DNA of 64,000 bases, taken from Desulfobacter sp. Lineage in GTDB: Bacteria; Desulfobacterota; Desulfobacteria; Desulfobacterales; Desulfobacteraceae. The notes under the pieces were generated by a model, which saw only the letters and a program-made list of their open reading frames with translations, was not told the DNA's origin and did not search any database. How positions within the stretch are numbered: position 1 is the first letter of the stretch; each line of letters opens with the position of its first letter. Of the stretch, positions 17,104-26,200 are shown in pieces. The DNA lies in the NCBI GenBank assembly GCA_028768545.1, contig CP054838.1:3397001-3461000 (forward strand). Direction: 5' to 3'. The translations under genes were made by a program, and so were the position numbers.

Positions 17104-17624
17104 ACACCTCTCTGCAATGGTTTGCCCTCCTGACCCCGAGCAATTTCGAGCAGGCCGTTTATACGGTGATCTGCAAAAAAAAGATCGATGCCTTTCTACC
17201 CAGAATTAGAAAACAAAGCCTTCGAAAAGACAGACAGCTGATGATTGAAAAGCCCTTGTTCCCGGGCTATATCTTTGTCAAATCCAGCCAGGAATCGGCA
17301 GACCAGCTTAACATTTTAAAGACCAGCGGAGCTGTAAGGCTTTTGGGCAATACCCAGGGACCGGTCCCTGTCCCGGAAAATCAGATCCTGGCATTAAAGC
17401 TGCTCACCTCGGCCGGCCGGGACCTGATCACAGGCTCCACAATCCACCTGAAAAAAGGGGACGGGGTCATGATTTTAAAAGGCCCCATGGCAGGATTAAA
17501 AGGAGAGTTCCACAGACACAAAGGCCAGGACCGGGTGATTGTTAAAATTGACCTGCTCGGCCAGTATGCAGGTGTTGAGGTGGATTCGGACAATATTGAA
17601 AAAATACCGAACCTGCTCTCATAA
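17100..17624 (+). CDS. NusG/RfaH-like transcription antitermination factor
   Basis: A 174-residue protein with the two-domain layout of specialised NusG paralogues. The NGN domain covers about residues 1-105 (LQWFALLTPSNFEQAVYTVI at the start, PLFPGYIFVK near residue 55). The KOW domain covers about residues 115-170 (KKGDGVMILKGPMAGLKGEF). Such paralogues (RfaH, UpxY, LoaP) ride on RNA polymerase and prevent termination in long operons, often those for surface polysaccharide. Its ATGA overlap with lptD suggests co-regulation with LPS export. The true housekeeping NusG is expected elsewhere, next to secE and rplK. Confidence 0.85.
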   Translation: MNTSLQWFALLTPSNFEQAVYTVICKKKIDAFLPRIRKQSLRKDRQLMIEKPLFPGYIFVKSSQESADQLNILKTSGAVRLLGNTQGPVPVPENQILALKLLTSAGRDLITGSTIHLKKGDGVMILKGPMAGLKGEFHRHKGQDRVIVKIDLLGQYAGVEVDSDNIEKIPNLLS

Positions 17625-17628
17625 CGCC

Positions 17629-17657
17629 TTGACTTTTTATTGAATATTAATTAAAAC
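17629..17657 (+). promoter_or_regulatory. Probable promoter of the HU/IHF-like gene
   Basis: TTGACT at 17629-17634, followed after 16-17 bases by TTAAAA/TAAAAC near 17651-17657; the start codon is at 17700. The -10 match is only fair. Confidence 0.4.
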
Positions 17658-17699
17658 CCTGACAGAAAAACGATCTGTTTTAAATGATTTTGAGGTTCT

Positions 17700-17975
17700 A
17701 TGAATAAACTTGAATTGATTTCCACTTTAAAGGATAGGGCAGACCTGACCAAGGCAGAAGCAGCAGAAATTATCAAAATTTTTTTTGATTCCCTTGCTGA
17801 CTCTTTTGTCAAAGGAGAGCGGGTTGAAATAAGGGGGCTGTGCAGCTTTCATATTAAAGAGTATAAAAGCTATGTGGGCAGAAACCCCAAAACCGGACAA
17901 AAAGTTGACATCCCCCCCAAGCGGCTTCCGTTTTTTAAATGCGGTAAAGAACTTAAAGAACGGGTCGACTATTAA
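17700..17975 (+). CDS. HU/IHF-family DNA-binding protein
   Basis: A 91-residue protein with the complete HU/IHF fold: helical N-terminus MNKLELISTLKDRADLTKAE, the core VKGERVEIRGLCSFHIKEYK, and the DNA-binding arm with GRNPKTGQKVDIPPKRLPFF at about residues 60-79, including the conserved Pro of the arm tip region. It ends with FKCGKELKERV. Such proteins bend DNA as dimers and organise the nucleoid. The arm and C-terminus are closer to IHF than to HU, but I would not assign alpha or beta. It has its own promoter-like sequence upstream and is followed by holB after 20 bases. Confidence 0.92.
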   Translation: MNKLELISTLKDRADLTKAEAAEIIKIFFDSLADSFVKGERVEIRGLCSFHIKEYKSYVGRNPKTGQKVDIPPKRLPFFKCGKELKERVDY

Positions 17976-17995
17976 CAGTACCTGTTGATCAAAGG

Positions 17996-19054
17996 ATGCA
18001 AACATTTGATCACAATCCTGCCCCCCCCGGAGCCATCCCCCCCCATGGACCGGGTCCAGCGTCCCATACTGAATTAAACACTATTATTCAGACCGGTAAA
18101 ATTCCAAACGGCCTTATTTTTCATGGTGCCCGGGGCACAGGAAAAATCAAAGCCGCAATTAAATTTGCCAAGGCCTGTAATTGCAGTTCAGGTGGGACAG
18201 GTCCCTGCAACCGATGTCTGTCATGTAAAAAAATAGACACAGGCATGCATCCGGACCTGATTTTTCTGGGCTTAAATGAGAACAAAAAAGCCATTTCCAT
18301 CTCCCAGATCAGGGAAATGGGGCGTTTGATCTCATCTAAGCCCAATGAGGCAAGTCATCGGATGGTCTGTATTCAGGATGCAGACCTGATGAATGTCCAG
18401 GCACAAAACGGTCTGTTAAAGGTGTTGGAAGAACCGCCGGAAAACACCTTTTTTATCCTGGTGGCCACAAACACAGACCCGCTGCTGCCGACCATTCTGT
18501 CCAGGTGCCGAAAATTGAGGTTCTCTCCCATGGGTGTCGGACAGATTCAAACGATACTGCATTCAACCCATGGTATTGATGCCCAGACCGCCCATATCAT
18601 ATCCCGCACCGTTGGATCCGATCTCAACCGCGCCCTTGAATGCGCAGGGTGCGCAGGCACGGATGGCCTAAACTGGAAGCTCAGGCGGGAATGGATCATC
18701 AATGGACTTTTGGACCTGGTCAGGGGCAATGTTCACAAAAAGGTGGAAAAAGGACTTGCTCTGTCACAAAAAATATCGGGTGATCCCAAAGGAATTTATG
18801 ATGCAATGGCTTTTATCCGTACGGTTTTGAGAGATTTATGCATTTTCAGATACAGCCGGGAACAAATAGTTAACCTTGATTTTTTTGACGCATTTAAAGA
18901 TATTAGTCAGATACATGTTTACCCGACATTTCTTGAATGGCTGACCGAGCTTTATGAAACCGAAAAAAGGCTTGAATCCAACAGTGGTCAAAGGCTGACT
19001 CTGGATCGCTTTTTCCTGAAATTGTCTTTCTATAAAGGGGCTGCACAGGTATGA
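17996..19054 (+). CDS. holB: DNA polymerase III delta' subunit (HolB)
   Basis: A 352-residue AAA+ clamp-loader subunit. The P-loop reads GARGTGKIK at about residues 44-52, the zinc-binding Cys cluster CNCSSGGTGPCNRCLSC follows at about 61-77, then the DADLMNVQAQNGLLKVLEEP segment and LPTILSRCRKLRF, the SRC sensor motif typical of delta'/tau. HolB holds the sliding-clamp loader together. The order holB, ricT, metG is a widely conserved neighbourhood and supports the call. The first 30 residues are unusually Pro- and Gly-rich (C runs at 18017-18046), where other family members have a FDxIIGQ segment; a compensated local frameshift is possible. Confidence 0.85.
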   Translation: MQTFDHNPAPPGAIPPHGPGPASHTELNTIIQTGKIPNGLIFHGARGTGKIKAAIKFAKACNCSSGGTGPCNRCLSCKKIDTGMHPDLIFLGLNENKKAISISQIREMGRLISSKPNEASHRMVCIQDADLMNVQAQNGLLKVLEEPPENTFFILVATNTDPLLPTILSRCRKLRFSPMGVGQIQTILHSTHGIDAQTAHIISRTVGSDLNRALECAGCAGTDGLNWKLRREWIINGLLDLVRGNVHKKVEKGLALSQKISGDPKGIYDAMAFIRTVLRDLCIFRYSREQIVNLDFFDAFKDISQIHVYPTFLEWLTELYETEKRLESNSGQRLTLDRFFLKLSFYKGAAQV

Positions 19055-19863
19055 TTAAAGTAGCTGGCGTTAAGTTTAAAACCGCAGGAAAAATCTATGA
19101 TTTCAAAAGCGACGCCTTTGTTCTGACCCAGGGAGACCGGGTGATTGTAGAGACAGAACAGGGCTTAGGCTTCGGCACCATTGTCAAGCCTCCCGCGGAA
19201 AAGGACCGGGGGGGAAAAAAACTCAAAAGCATTGTCAGAATAGCCACCAAAGAAGATTTCATCAAGCGAGAAGAAATCAAAAAGCTGGAAAAAAGGGCCT
19301 TTGAATTCTGCCAGGTCTGTATTGGCAAGTTGGGGCTTTTAATGAACCTGTTCAGCGTGGAAAGCACCTTTGACCGGAACAAGCTGACCTTTTTTTATAC
19401 GGCGGACGGCCGTATTGACTTTCGGGAGCTGATCAAACTTCTGGTCAAAGAGTATAGTATACGGATTGAAATGCGCCAGGTGGGAATCCGCAATCTGTCC
19501 AAGCATTGCGGGGGCGTAGGAAAATGCGGAAGGGAGCTGTGCTGTTCCTCTTTTATGCATTCCTTTGAGCCCGTGTCCATTAAAATGGCCAAGGAACAGG
19601 GCCTTTCCCTGAATCCCACCAAAATCTCCGGGGTCTGCGGACGGCTCATGTGCTGTCTCACATTTGAAAACCAGACCTATCGGCAGTGCAAAAGAAAAAT
19701 GCCCAAACTTGGCAAATCCATTACCCTGGAGGCTGGCAAGGGAAAGGTTGTACGCCAGAATGTCCTCAAGGAGAGCATCACCGTGAGAATGGAGGACAGA
19801 ACCGAAGTTGAACTGCCCTTAAACCAATTGAAAAAAAATAATACAGGATCCCAAAAGAAATGA
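19051..19863 (+). CDS. ricT: PSP1-domain protein, RicT (YaaT) family
   Basis: A 270-residue protein with the PSP1 C-terminal domain at about residues 55-145 (RIATKEDFIKREEIKKLEKR, FFYTADGRIDFRELIKLL), followed by the cysteine-rich segment HCGGVGKCGRELCCSSF and SGVCGRLMCCLTFE. These cysteines bind an iron-sulfur cluster in the Bacillus RicAFT complex, which affects RNA processing. The role in Gram-negatives is not settled. The start overlaps the holB stop (ATGA at 19051-19054) and the stop overlaps the metG start, so all three are coupled. Confidence 0.9.
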   Translation: MIKVAGVKFKTAGKIYDFKSDAFVLTQGDRVIVETEQGLGFGTIVKPPAEKDRGGKKLKSIVRIATKEDFIKREEIKKLEKRAFEFCQVCIGKLGLLMNLFSVESTFDRNKLTFFYTADGRIDFRELIKLLVKEYSIRIEMRQVGIRNLSKHCGGVGKCGRELCCSSFMHSFEPVSIKMAKEQGLSLNPTKISGVCGRLMCCLTFENQTYRQCKRKMPKLGKSITLEAGKGKVVRQNVLKESITVRMEDRTEVELPLNQLKKNNTGSQKK

Positions 19864-21767
19864 GTGAGCAATTCTTTACCACCCCCATATATTATGTAAA
19901 TGCCAAGCCCCACCTGGGGCATGCCTATACGTCCATTGCAGCCGATGTGGCCACCCGTTTCAAAAAAATGCAAAAAATCGACACCTTTTTTCTCACCGGC
20001 ACGGACGAGCACGGGGATAAAATTGTTCAGGCGGCTGAACGAGAAAAGACCTCGCCCAAGGCCTATGCGGATAAAATCAGCCGATTGTTCCAGGACCTGC
20101 TTCCTCGCCTTGAGGTTAAAAACGATCGGTTCATCAGAACCACGGACTTAGATCACATAGAAGTGGTAAAAGGGTTGCTGACCAAGATTCATGACCGCGG
20201 TGATATCTATTTTGCAAGCTATGAAGGGCTGTACTGCTTCGGGTGCGAACGCTTTTACCAGGAACGGGAACTTGTGGACGGCAAATGCCCGGACCATGGG
20301 ACCGAACCCCAGACCATCAAAGAGTCCAACTATTTTTTCAAAATGAGCAAATATCAAGAATGGCTCATTGATCACATCAAGACCCATCCGGATTTTATCC
20401 GGCCGGAGCAATATAAGAATGAAACTTTATCCTTTTTAAAGGAACCCCTGGAAGATCTTTGTATTTCAAGGCCCAAAACAAGGCTCACCTGGGGGATCAC
20501 CCTTCCCTTTGACGAAGATTATGTCACCTATGTCTGGTTTGATGCCCTGGTCAATTATGTCACGGCCCTGGGATATCCGGATTCCCAGAAGTTTAAGGCC
20601 TTCTGGCCCACCACCCGCCATTTTGTGGCAAAGGACATCATAAAACCCCATGGAATTTATTGGCCCATCATGCTCAAAGCCGCAGGCTTAGATATTTACA
20701 ATGGTCTCAACGTTCATGGATTCTGGAATGTCCAGGGCTCTAAAATGTCAAAAAGCATCGGCAATGTTACAGATCCGGTGGAAGTGACAGACCAGTACGG
20801 AACAGACCCGTTCCGGTATTTTCTCATGCGGGAAATGGTGTTTGGCCTGGATGCCAATTTCACCGAAGATGCCATTGTGGCCAGGATCAATTCAGATCTG
20901 GCCAATGACCTGGGCAACCTTTTTTCCAGGGTTTTGTCCATGAACCAGCGGTATTTCAAGGGCAGGGTCATGGGAGCGGCCAAGGATGCCGATGAAAAAT
21001 ACTCAATTAAATCCCAAGCGGCCAGGGTCATTGACGCCTATATTTCTCCCATGGAAATCTGCCAGTCCCACAAGGCAATGATTGCCGTCTGGGAACTGAT
21101 TTCATTCATGAACAAATACATAGACACCCATGAGCCCTGGGCCCTGGCCAAAGAAGAATCCAACATGGCGGCCCTGGGAACAGTCCTCTATGAATTAATG
21201 GAAGGACTGCGAACCATTGCAGGGCTTATCTGGCCTGTGATGCCTGAAACCAGTGCAAAGATCACCGCAGCCCTGGGCCTTGACCTGCCTGAAAAAGGAT
21301 TTTTCACCCTGGACGAGATCCGCCCCTGGGCCCAGATTGCCCAAGGCATTGTTCTGGATAAGCCGGCAATCCTCTTTCCCAGAATTGAGGTCAAAAAACA
21401 AAAGGCAGCACCGGTTGCAAAACCCTTTAAGCCTGAACTCAAACCAGAAATTTCCATTGAGGAATTTAACAAGGTGGACCTGAGGGTGGGCAAGATCATT
21501 AAAGCTGAAAAAGTTGAAAACTCCAATAAACTGCTCAAACTCCAGGTGGACCTCGGAGCCCAGGTTCGTCAGGTCATTGCAGGCATCGGCAAAACCTACC
21601 GCCCGGATCAGGTCATTGGAAAAGAGGTCATTGTCGTGGCCAATCTCAAAGAGGCCAAACTCATGGGAGAGGTTTCCCAGGGCATGATCCTTGCGGCCAG
21701 CAAGAAAAAAGAACTGGTCCTGTCAGGATTTGACAATCCGGCCAAACCCGGGAACCAAGTCAAATAG
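19860..21767 (+). CDS. metG: Methionyl-tRNA synthetase
   Basis: A 635-residue class I synthetase of the MetG2 type. Visible are the HIGH-like motif PHLGHAY at about residues 15-21, the zinc-binding segment CFGCERFYQE...GKCPDHG at about residues 126-146, and the catalytic GSKMSKSIGN at about residue 297. The C-terminal tRNA-binding domain starts with FNKVDLRVGKIIKAEKVENS near residue 534 and is the EMAPII-like appendage found in many bacteria. It charges initiator and elongator tRNA-Met in the cytosol. The start overlaps ricT by four bases. Confidence 0.97.
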   Translation: MSEQFFTTPIYYVNAKPHLGHAYTSIAADVATRFKKMQKIDTFFLTGTDEHGDKIVQAAEREKTSPKAYADKISRLFQDLLPRLEVKNDRFIRTTDLDHIEVVKGLLTKIHDRGDIYFASYEGLYCFGCERFYQERELVDGKCPDHGTEPQTIKESNYFFKMSKYQEWLIDHIKTHPDFIRPEQYKNETLSFLKEPLEDLCISRPKTRLTWGITLPFDEDYVTYVWFDALVNYVTALGYPDSQKFKAFWPTTRHFVAKDIIKPHGIYWPIMLKAAGLDIYNGLNVHGFWNVQGSKMSKSIGNVTDPVEVTDQYGTDPFRYFLMREMVFGLDANFTEDAIVARINSDLANDLGNLFSRVLSMNQRYFKGRVMGAAKDADEKYSIKSQAARVIDAYISPMEICQSHKAMIAVWELISFMNKYIDTHEPWALAKEESNMAALGTVLYELMEGLRTIAGLIWPVMPETSAKITAALGLDLPEKGFFTLDEIRPWAQIAQGIVLDKPAILFPRIEVKKQKAAPVAKPFKPELKPEISIEEFNKVDLRVGKIIKAEKVENSNKLLKLQVDLGAQVRQVIAGIGKTYRPDQVIGKEVIVVANLKEAKLMGEVSQGMILAASKKKELVLSGFDNPAKPGNQVK

Positions 21768-21851
21768 TATTGGGGAGACCCTCTTTTTAATTCACAGAGA
21801 ATCAATCCCGCCAGGACCTGACCGACCGGGATTTATATAGCGGATAACTGT

Positions 21852-23225
21852 TTGTATACTTTTAAAAAAGAAAACTCCTGGCAAAAACTTCAATCTGATT
21901 TTCTTCTCCAAAGAAGAAAAAAAAGCCTGATTTTAAAATCTGCACGGGTGGGTGGACTTGTTTTGGCCATTGCCGGGCTGGGTCTGGCAGGGCTGTTTCT
22001 CACAGGTTATTTTTTCCCTGAAAAACAAAGCCCTGGCCCAACGCCTCCAACGGCGCAGTCCAGTGCCAAGGCTGAGGTGCTTTCAAAACCAGCCCTGAAG
22101 ATCATGACCCGAAATCTTGATATTTTAAACTCGCCCAAAGATCATTTCTTTGTGGACACCCCCGCCCAAAGCTATACGGTTTATACAGGACTTGATACCC
22201 GGCTCCAGGCCTTGCTCGGCAAGACCCTTGACCGCCTTCAATCAAGAGACCGGGGCAAGCCCCAGCGTATCGCCATGGTGGCCATGGATGGAAGTACAGG
22301 GTTGATCAAAGCCATGGCCGGGTTTGACCTGGCCGATCCAAAGGCCAACCCCTGCACGGCGGCCGATTATCCGGCCGCCAGTATTTTTAAAATTGTCACG
22401 GCCTCTGCGGCCGTGGATGCCCTGGGATACTCCCCTGCAACGTCCATGTATTTTAACGGAAATAAATACACGCTTTATAAACGGCAGCTTACGGAGAAAA
22501 AAAACCGGTATACCTATAAAATTTCTCTGGGCCGGGCCTTTGCAGAATCCATCAACCCGGTGTTCGGCAAACTTGGAAAACTCTACCTGGGCAAAAAAAA
22601 GCTCAATACCTATGCCCATGAATTTGGGTTCAACCAGGGGCCTGAGACCGATTTCGACTTTGAATCCAGTGCGTTCAGCCTTACCCAGAGCGACTATCAT
22701 CTAGCCGAGCTTGGGTGCGGATTTAACAGAGATACCCAAATTTCTCCCATATTCGGCGCCATGCTGGTCTCCCCCATCATCAATCAGGGTCATTCTCTTG
22801 TGCCCCGCCTGGTGGACCGGGTCACGGATCTGGATGGCAAATTGATCTACAAAAGCCAAAAAGAGGTCTTTAAAATTCCCGTGGGGTCCAAAACTGCCCT
22901 GACCATGATCGAACTGATGAAACAAACCATTTCCAAAGGAACGGCCAGAAAGGCGTTTCGGGGCTATTCCAGGGACAAGGTCCTTTCCGGCCTGATCATC
23001 GGGGGCAAAACCGGCTCTTTGTTCAACCGAGAAAGAACCGTTAAATACGATTGGTTCACAGGATTCGGCAGGGACAAAAAAAGCGGAGAAACCCTGGTGG
23101 TTACCGTTGTGGTCGGCCATCGTAAATATATCGGGACCCGGGCAAGCACCCATGCCAAAAATATGCTTAAAACCTATTTTAAACCCATTCCAACCAACCA
23201 CCTGGCACCTGGTACCAGGTCTTGA
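21852..23225 (+). CDS. Penicillin-binding transpeptidase-domain protein
   Basis: A 457-residue protein with one N-terminal membrane segment (GGLVLAIAGLGLAGLFLTGYF at about residues 34-54) and a periplasmic transpeptidase domain that carries all three active-site motifs: S-I-F-K in YPAASIFKIV at about residue 178, S-I-N in FAESINPVF, and KTGS in IIGGKTGSLF. It should cross-link peptidoglycan or act as a related acyl-serine enzyme. There is no transglycosylase domain and the dimerisation domain is short, so it is not a standard class A or FtsI protein. The best start is the TTG at 21852, because no ATG occurs before the membrane segment. Confidence 0.85.
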   Translation: MYTFKKENSWQKLQSDFLLQRRKKSLILKSARVGGLVLAIAGLGLAGLFLTGYFFPEKQSPGPTPPTAQSSAKAEVLSKPALKIMTRNLDILNSPKDHFFVDTPAQSYTVYTGLDTRLQALLGKTLDRLQSRDRGKPQRIAMVAMDGSTGLIKAMAGFDLADPKANPCTAADYPAASIFKIVTASAAVDALGYSPATSMYFNGNKYTLYKRQLTEKKNRYTYKISLGRAFAESINPVFGKLGKLYLGKKKLNTYAHEFGFNQGPETDFDFESSAFSLTQSDYHLAELGCGFNRDTQISPIFGAMLVSPIINQGHSLVPRLVDRVTDLDGKLIYKSQKEVFKIPVGSKTALTMIELMKQTISKGTARKAFRGYSRDKVLSGLIIGGKTGSLFNRERTVKYDWFTGFGRDKKSGETLVVTVVVGHRKYIGTRASTHAKNMLKTYFKPIPTNHLAPGTRS

Positions 23226-23260
23226 ACCCCTTATATCAGGCAGACTGATTGGAGAAAATC

Positions 23261-26200
23261 ATGACCCTTCGACAAACTAAAATAATTCAAAGGATCAAAG
23301 ATATTTGCCGGCTGAAATTTGCATTTGGCAAATCCCCGGCCAGAGTCCAGAACCATACCCTGATCTTCTTTCCTGACCAGAAAAATCTTTTGTGCTGCGG
23401 GATCTCTGCCTTTGTTGCCTATAAAGGAATTGAAAACAACCCAGGCCTTGACCTTTCTTGTTTTATCATTGGCATTGATGCCTTTAAAACCAATCTGCTG
23501 CCCAAAACCACGAAAACCCAACTGGCTATCGACACTTACCTGGGCGGTGACCGCCTGCTTTTAAACTTGTTTGAACAGGCGCAGCACCTGAAAACAGAAC
23601 ACCTGTTTACCGACCTGTTTCTGGACACAAAAAATGCCCGGGAACTTGAAAAAATAATCCAGGATATTGAAGATATTCTCGACCAGGAGGACCTGAGGTT
23701 CAAGCAGATCACCTCCGGCCTTTCTGCTCAGGATGTGGACCGGGTCTCAGGCCGGATTGAACAATTAAAAGATATCTGGTGGTGTTTGAAAAAAGAAGTG
23801 TTCGGCAACATCGCCGCCATTGAGAATCTTATTTCAGATTCAAATGCCAGGCAAAACGGGCTGTTCCTTTTTAAACGGATCAATGCCGTGCTCAACAGCA
23901 TTGACCGCCTTGAGGTCAGGGGAAGGGATTCGGCCGGTATCTCCATCATGTGCACCCTGGGGGCGGCAGAATTTGAAACCTACAGAAAAACCCTGGCCAA
24001 GGCAGGCCTTTTAGACGGTTTGAAAAATCGAACCAACCATCCCATCCTGTCAAACAACAGTATTTCCATAAACCAGACCACAGGCCGGGATCCTGAAAAA
24101 TTATCGGCCAGTATCTGTTTTGTATACAAATTTGCCGCAGAAATCGGGGCGCTTGGGGACAATATTGCCTTTATCAGAAGCCAGATTAAAAATGACCACC
24201 TGCTCCAACTGGTTGCAGGATTTGCCATGGAGTCCTCTTCTGTTTCCGCCCACACACGGTGGGCCTCTGTGGGGGACATCACCGAGGCCAATTGTCACCC
24301 CCTGGACAACACCCCCACGGACAGAAAAATTGAAAAATCAGGCATTATCCATGTCTGCCTCAACGGAGATATTGACAACTACCTGGACCTTAAAACCGAA
24401 TACGAAACCCGGTACGATAAAATTCACCCGGAGATCAATACCGACACCAAACTCATCCCCCTACAGATCGAGCACCATGTAAAACTCGGGTTTCCCATTG
24501 AAGAGGCCTTCCGCCTGGCGGTGAATGAATTTCACGGTTCCCATGCCATCAGCATGCATACCGACCTTGCCCCAGGCAAACTTTTTTTGGCCCAAAAAGG
24601 CTCCGGCCAGGCCATTTTTATCGGCATTGCTCCGGATCATTATCTTGCCGCATCAGAACTTTACGGGGTCGTGGAAGAGACCCAGGCCTATATTAAACTC
24701 AACGGAGAGGAAAAAGGCCAGATTGTCATTCTTGACCAGCATTCTGCCGGGGGCATTGAGGGCATCAAATCTCTTTGCTACGACAACACCCCCATCCCCC
24801 TGGGATCGGCCGATATCATGAAAAGCCAGATTACCTCCAGGGATATTGACCGCCAGGGATTTCCCCATTATTTTCTCAAGGAAATCTGTGAATCTCCCCT
24901 TTCAGTTGAAAAAACCCTTGAGAATAAATTCACCCAGGACCCTGACACCGGGCTGTTCTTCATCAGCCTGGAACAAGGAATCATTCCCAAGGTGATTGAA
25001 AACGATCTTTTATCCAGCACCATCAAAAAGATTTATTTTATCGGTCAGGGCACCGCGGGCATTGCCGCCCAGGGCTGTGCAGACCTGCTCTCCTTTTACC
25101 TGGGTGAAAAGGCCCTTGACGTCCGGGCCTTAAAGTCCTCGGAACTTTCAGGGTTCTGCATCGTGGGAAACGGAGAATGCAAAAATACCATGAACGACAC
25201 CCTTGTGGTGGCCATCAGCCAATCAGGCACCACCACAGATACCAACAGAACCGTGGATATGATCAAGGCCAGCGGCGCCAGAACCCTTGCCATTGTCAAC
25301 CGCAGGGACTCGGACCTGACCTTTAAAACTGACGGGGTATTGTATACAAGTTCAGGCCGGGACATTGAAATGTCTGTGGCATCCACCAAGGCCTTTTACT
25401 CCCAGCTCACTGCAGGTGCTGTATTAGGACTGCGTCTCACCGCAATTCTCAAGGCCAGGCCAAAAGAATTTATCAGCGACCAGGTCCAAACCTTGATGGG
25501 GCTTTCTGAAAAAATGCAGGCCGTCCTTGAAATGAAGAGTGAAATCAAAGCTTCGGCCGACAAACGGGCAGTGGCCAAAAACTATTGGGCAACGGTGGGC
25601 TCCGGCGCCAACAAGACCTCGGCAGATGAAATCAGGATCAAGCTGTCCGAGCTTTGCTACAAGACCATTTCCTCGGATTTTGTGGAGGATAAAAAACATA
25701 TTGATCTTTCCTCCGAACCCCTGATCCTGGTCTGTGCCGCCGGCACCCGGGAAAGCGTGCTCAAAGACATTATAAAAGATACCGCCATTTTCAATGCCCA
25801 CAAGGCCTGCCCCATCGTCATCACCACAAAGGGGGAAAACCGGTTTGATCTCTATGCAAGGGATGTCTTTAAAATCCCGGAAATTCAGGAGCATTTTGCC
25901 CCCATTCTCAATACCCTGGTCGGCCACATCTGGGGGTATTATGCCGCCCTTGCCATCAATGAGAGTTCTCGATTCATGTACGATGCCAGGGCCCAAATCC
26001 ATGAGGCCCTGGATGAATACAGGCAGATCGGCCACGATGATTATGAGGTGCTCCTGGAAAACAAATTCAGGGAAAAAATTGCCTTTTTTTACAACCAGTT
26101 CTCCCAGAAACGCAGGCAGAAAGAGTTTCCCTCTGCCATTGGACTGGACACCATTGCCAATATCACCCTGGTTCTCAAATACCTTTCAGGCCGGCTGCCG

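Noticed and set aside
22242..23201. Long minus-strand frames opposite the transpeptidase gene
   Set aside because: They are complements of a gene with all three penicillin-binding motifs and have no motifs themselves.
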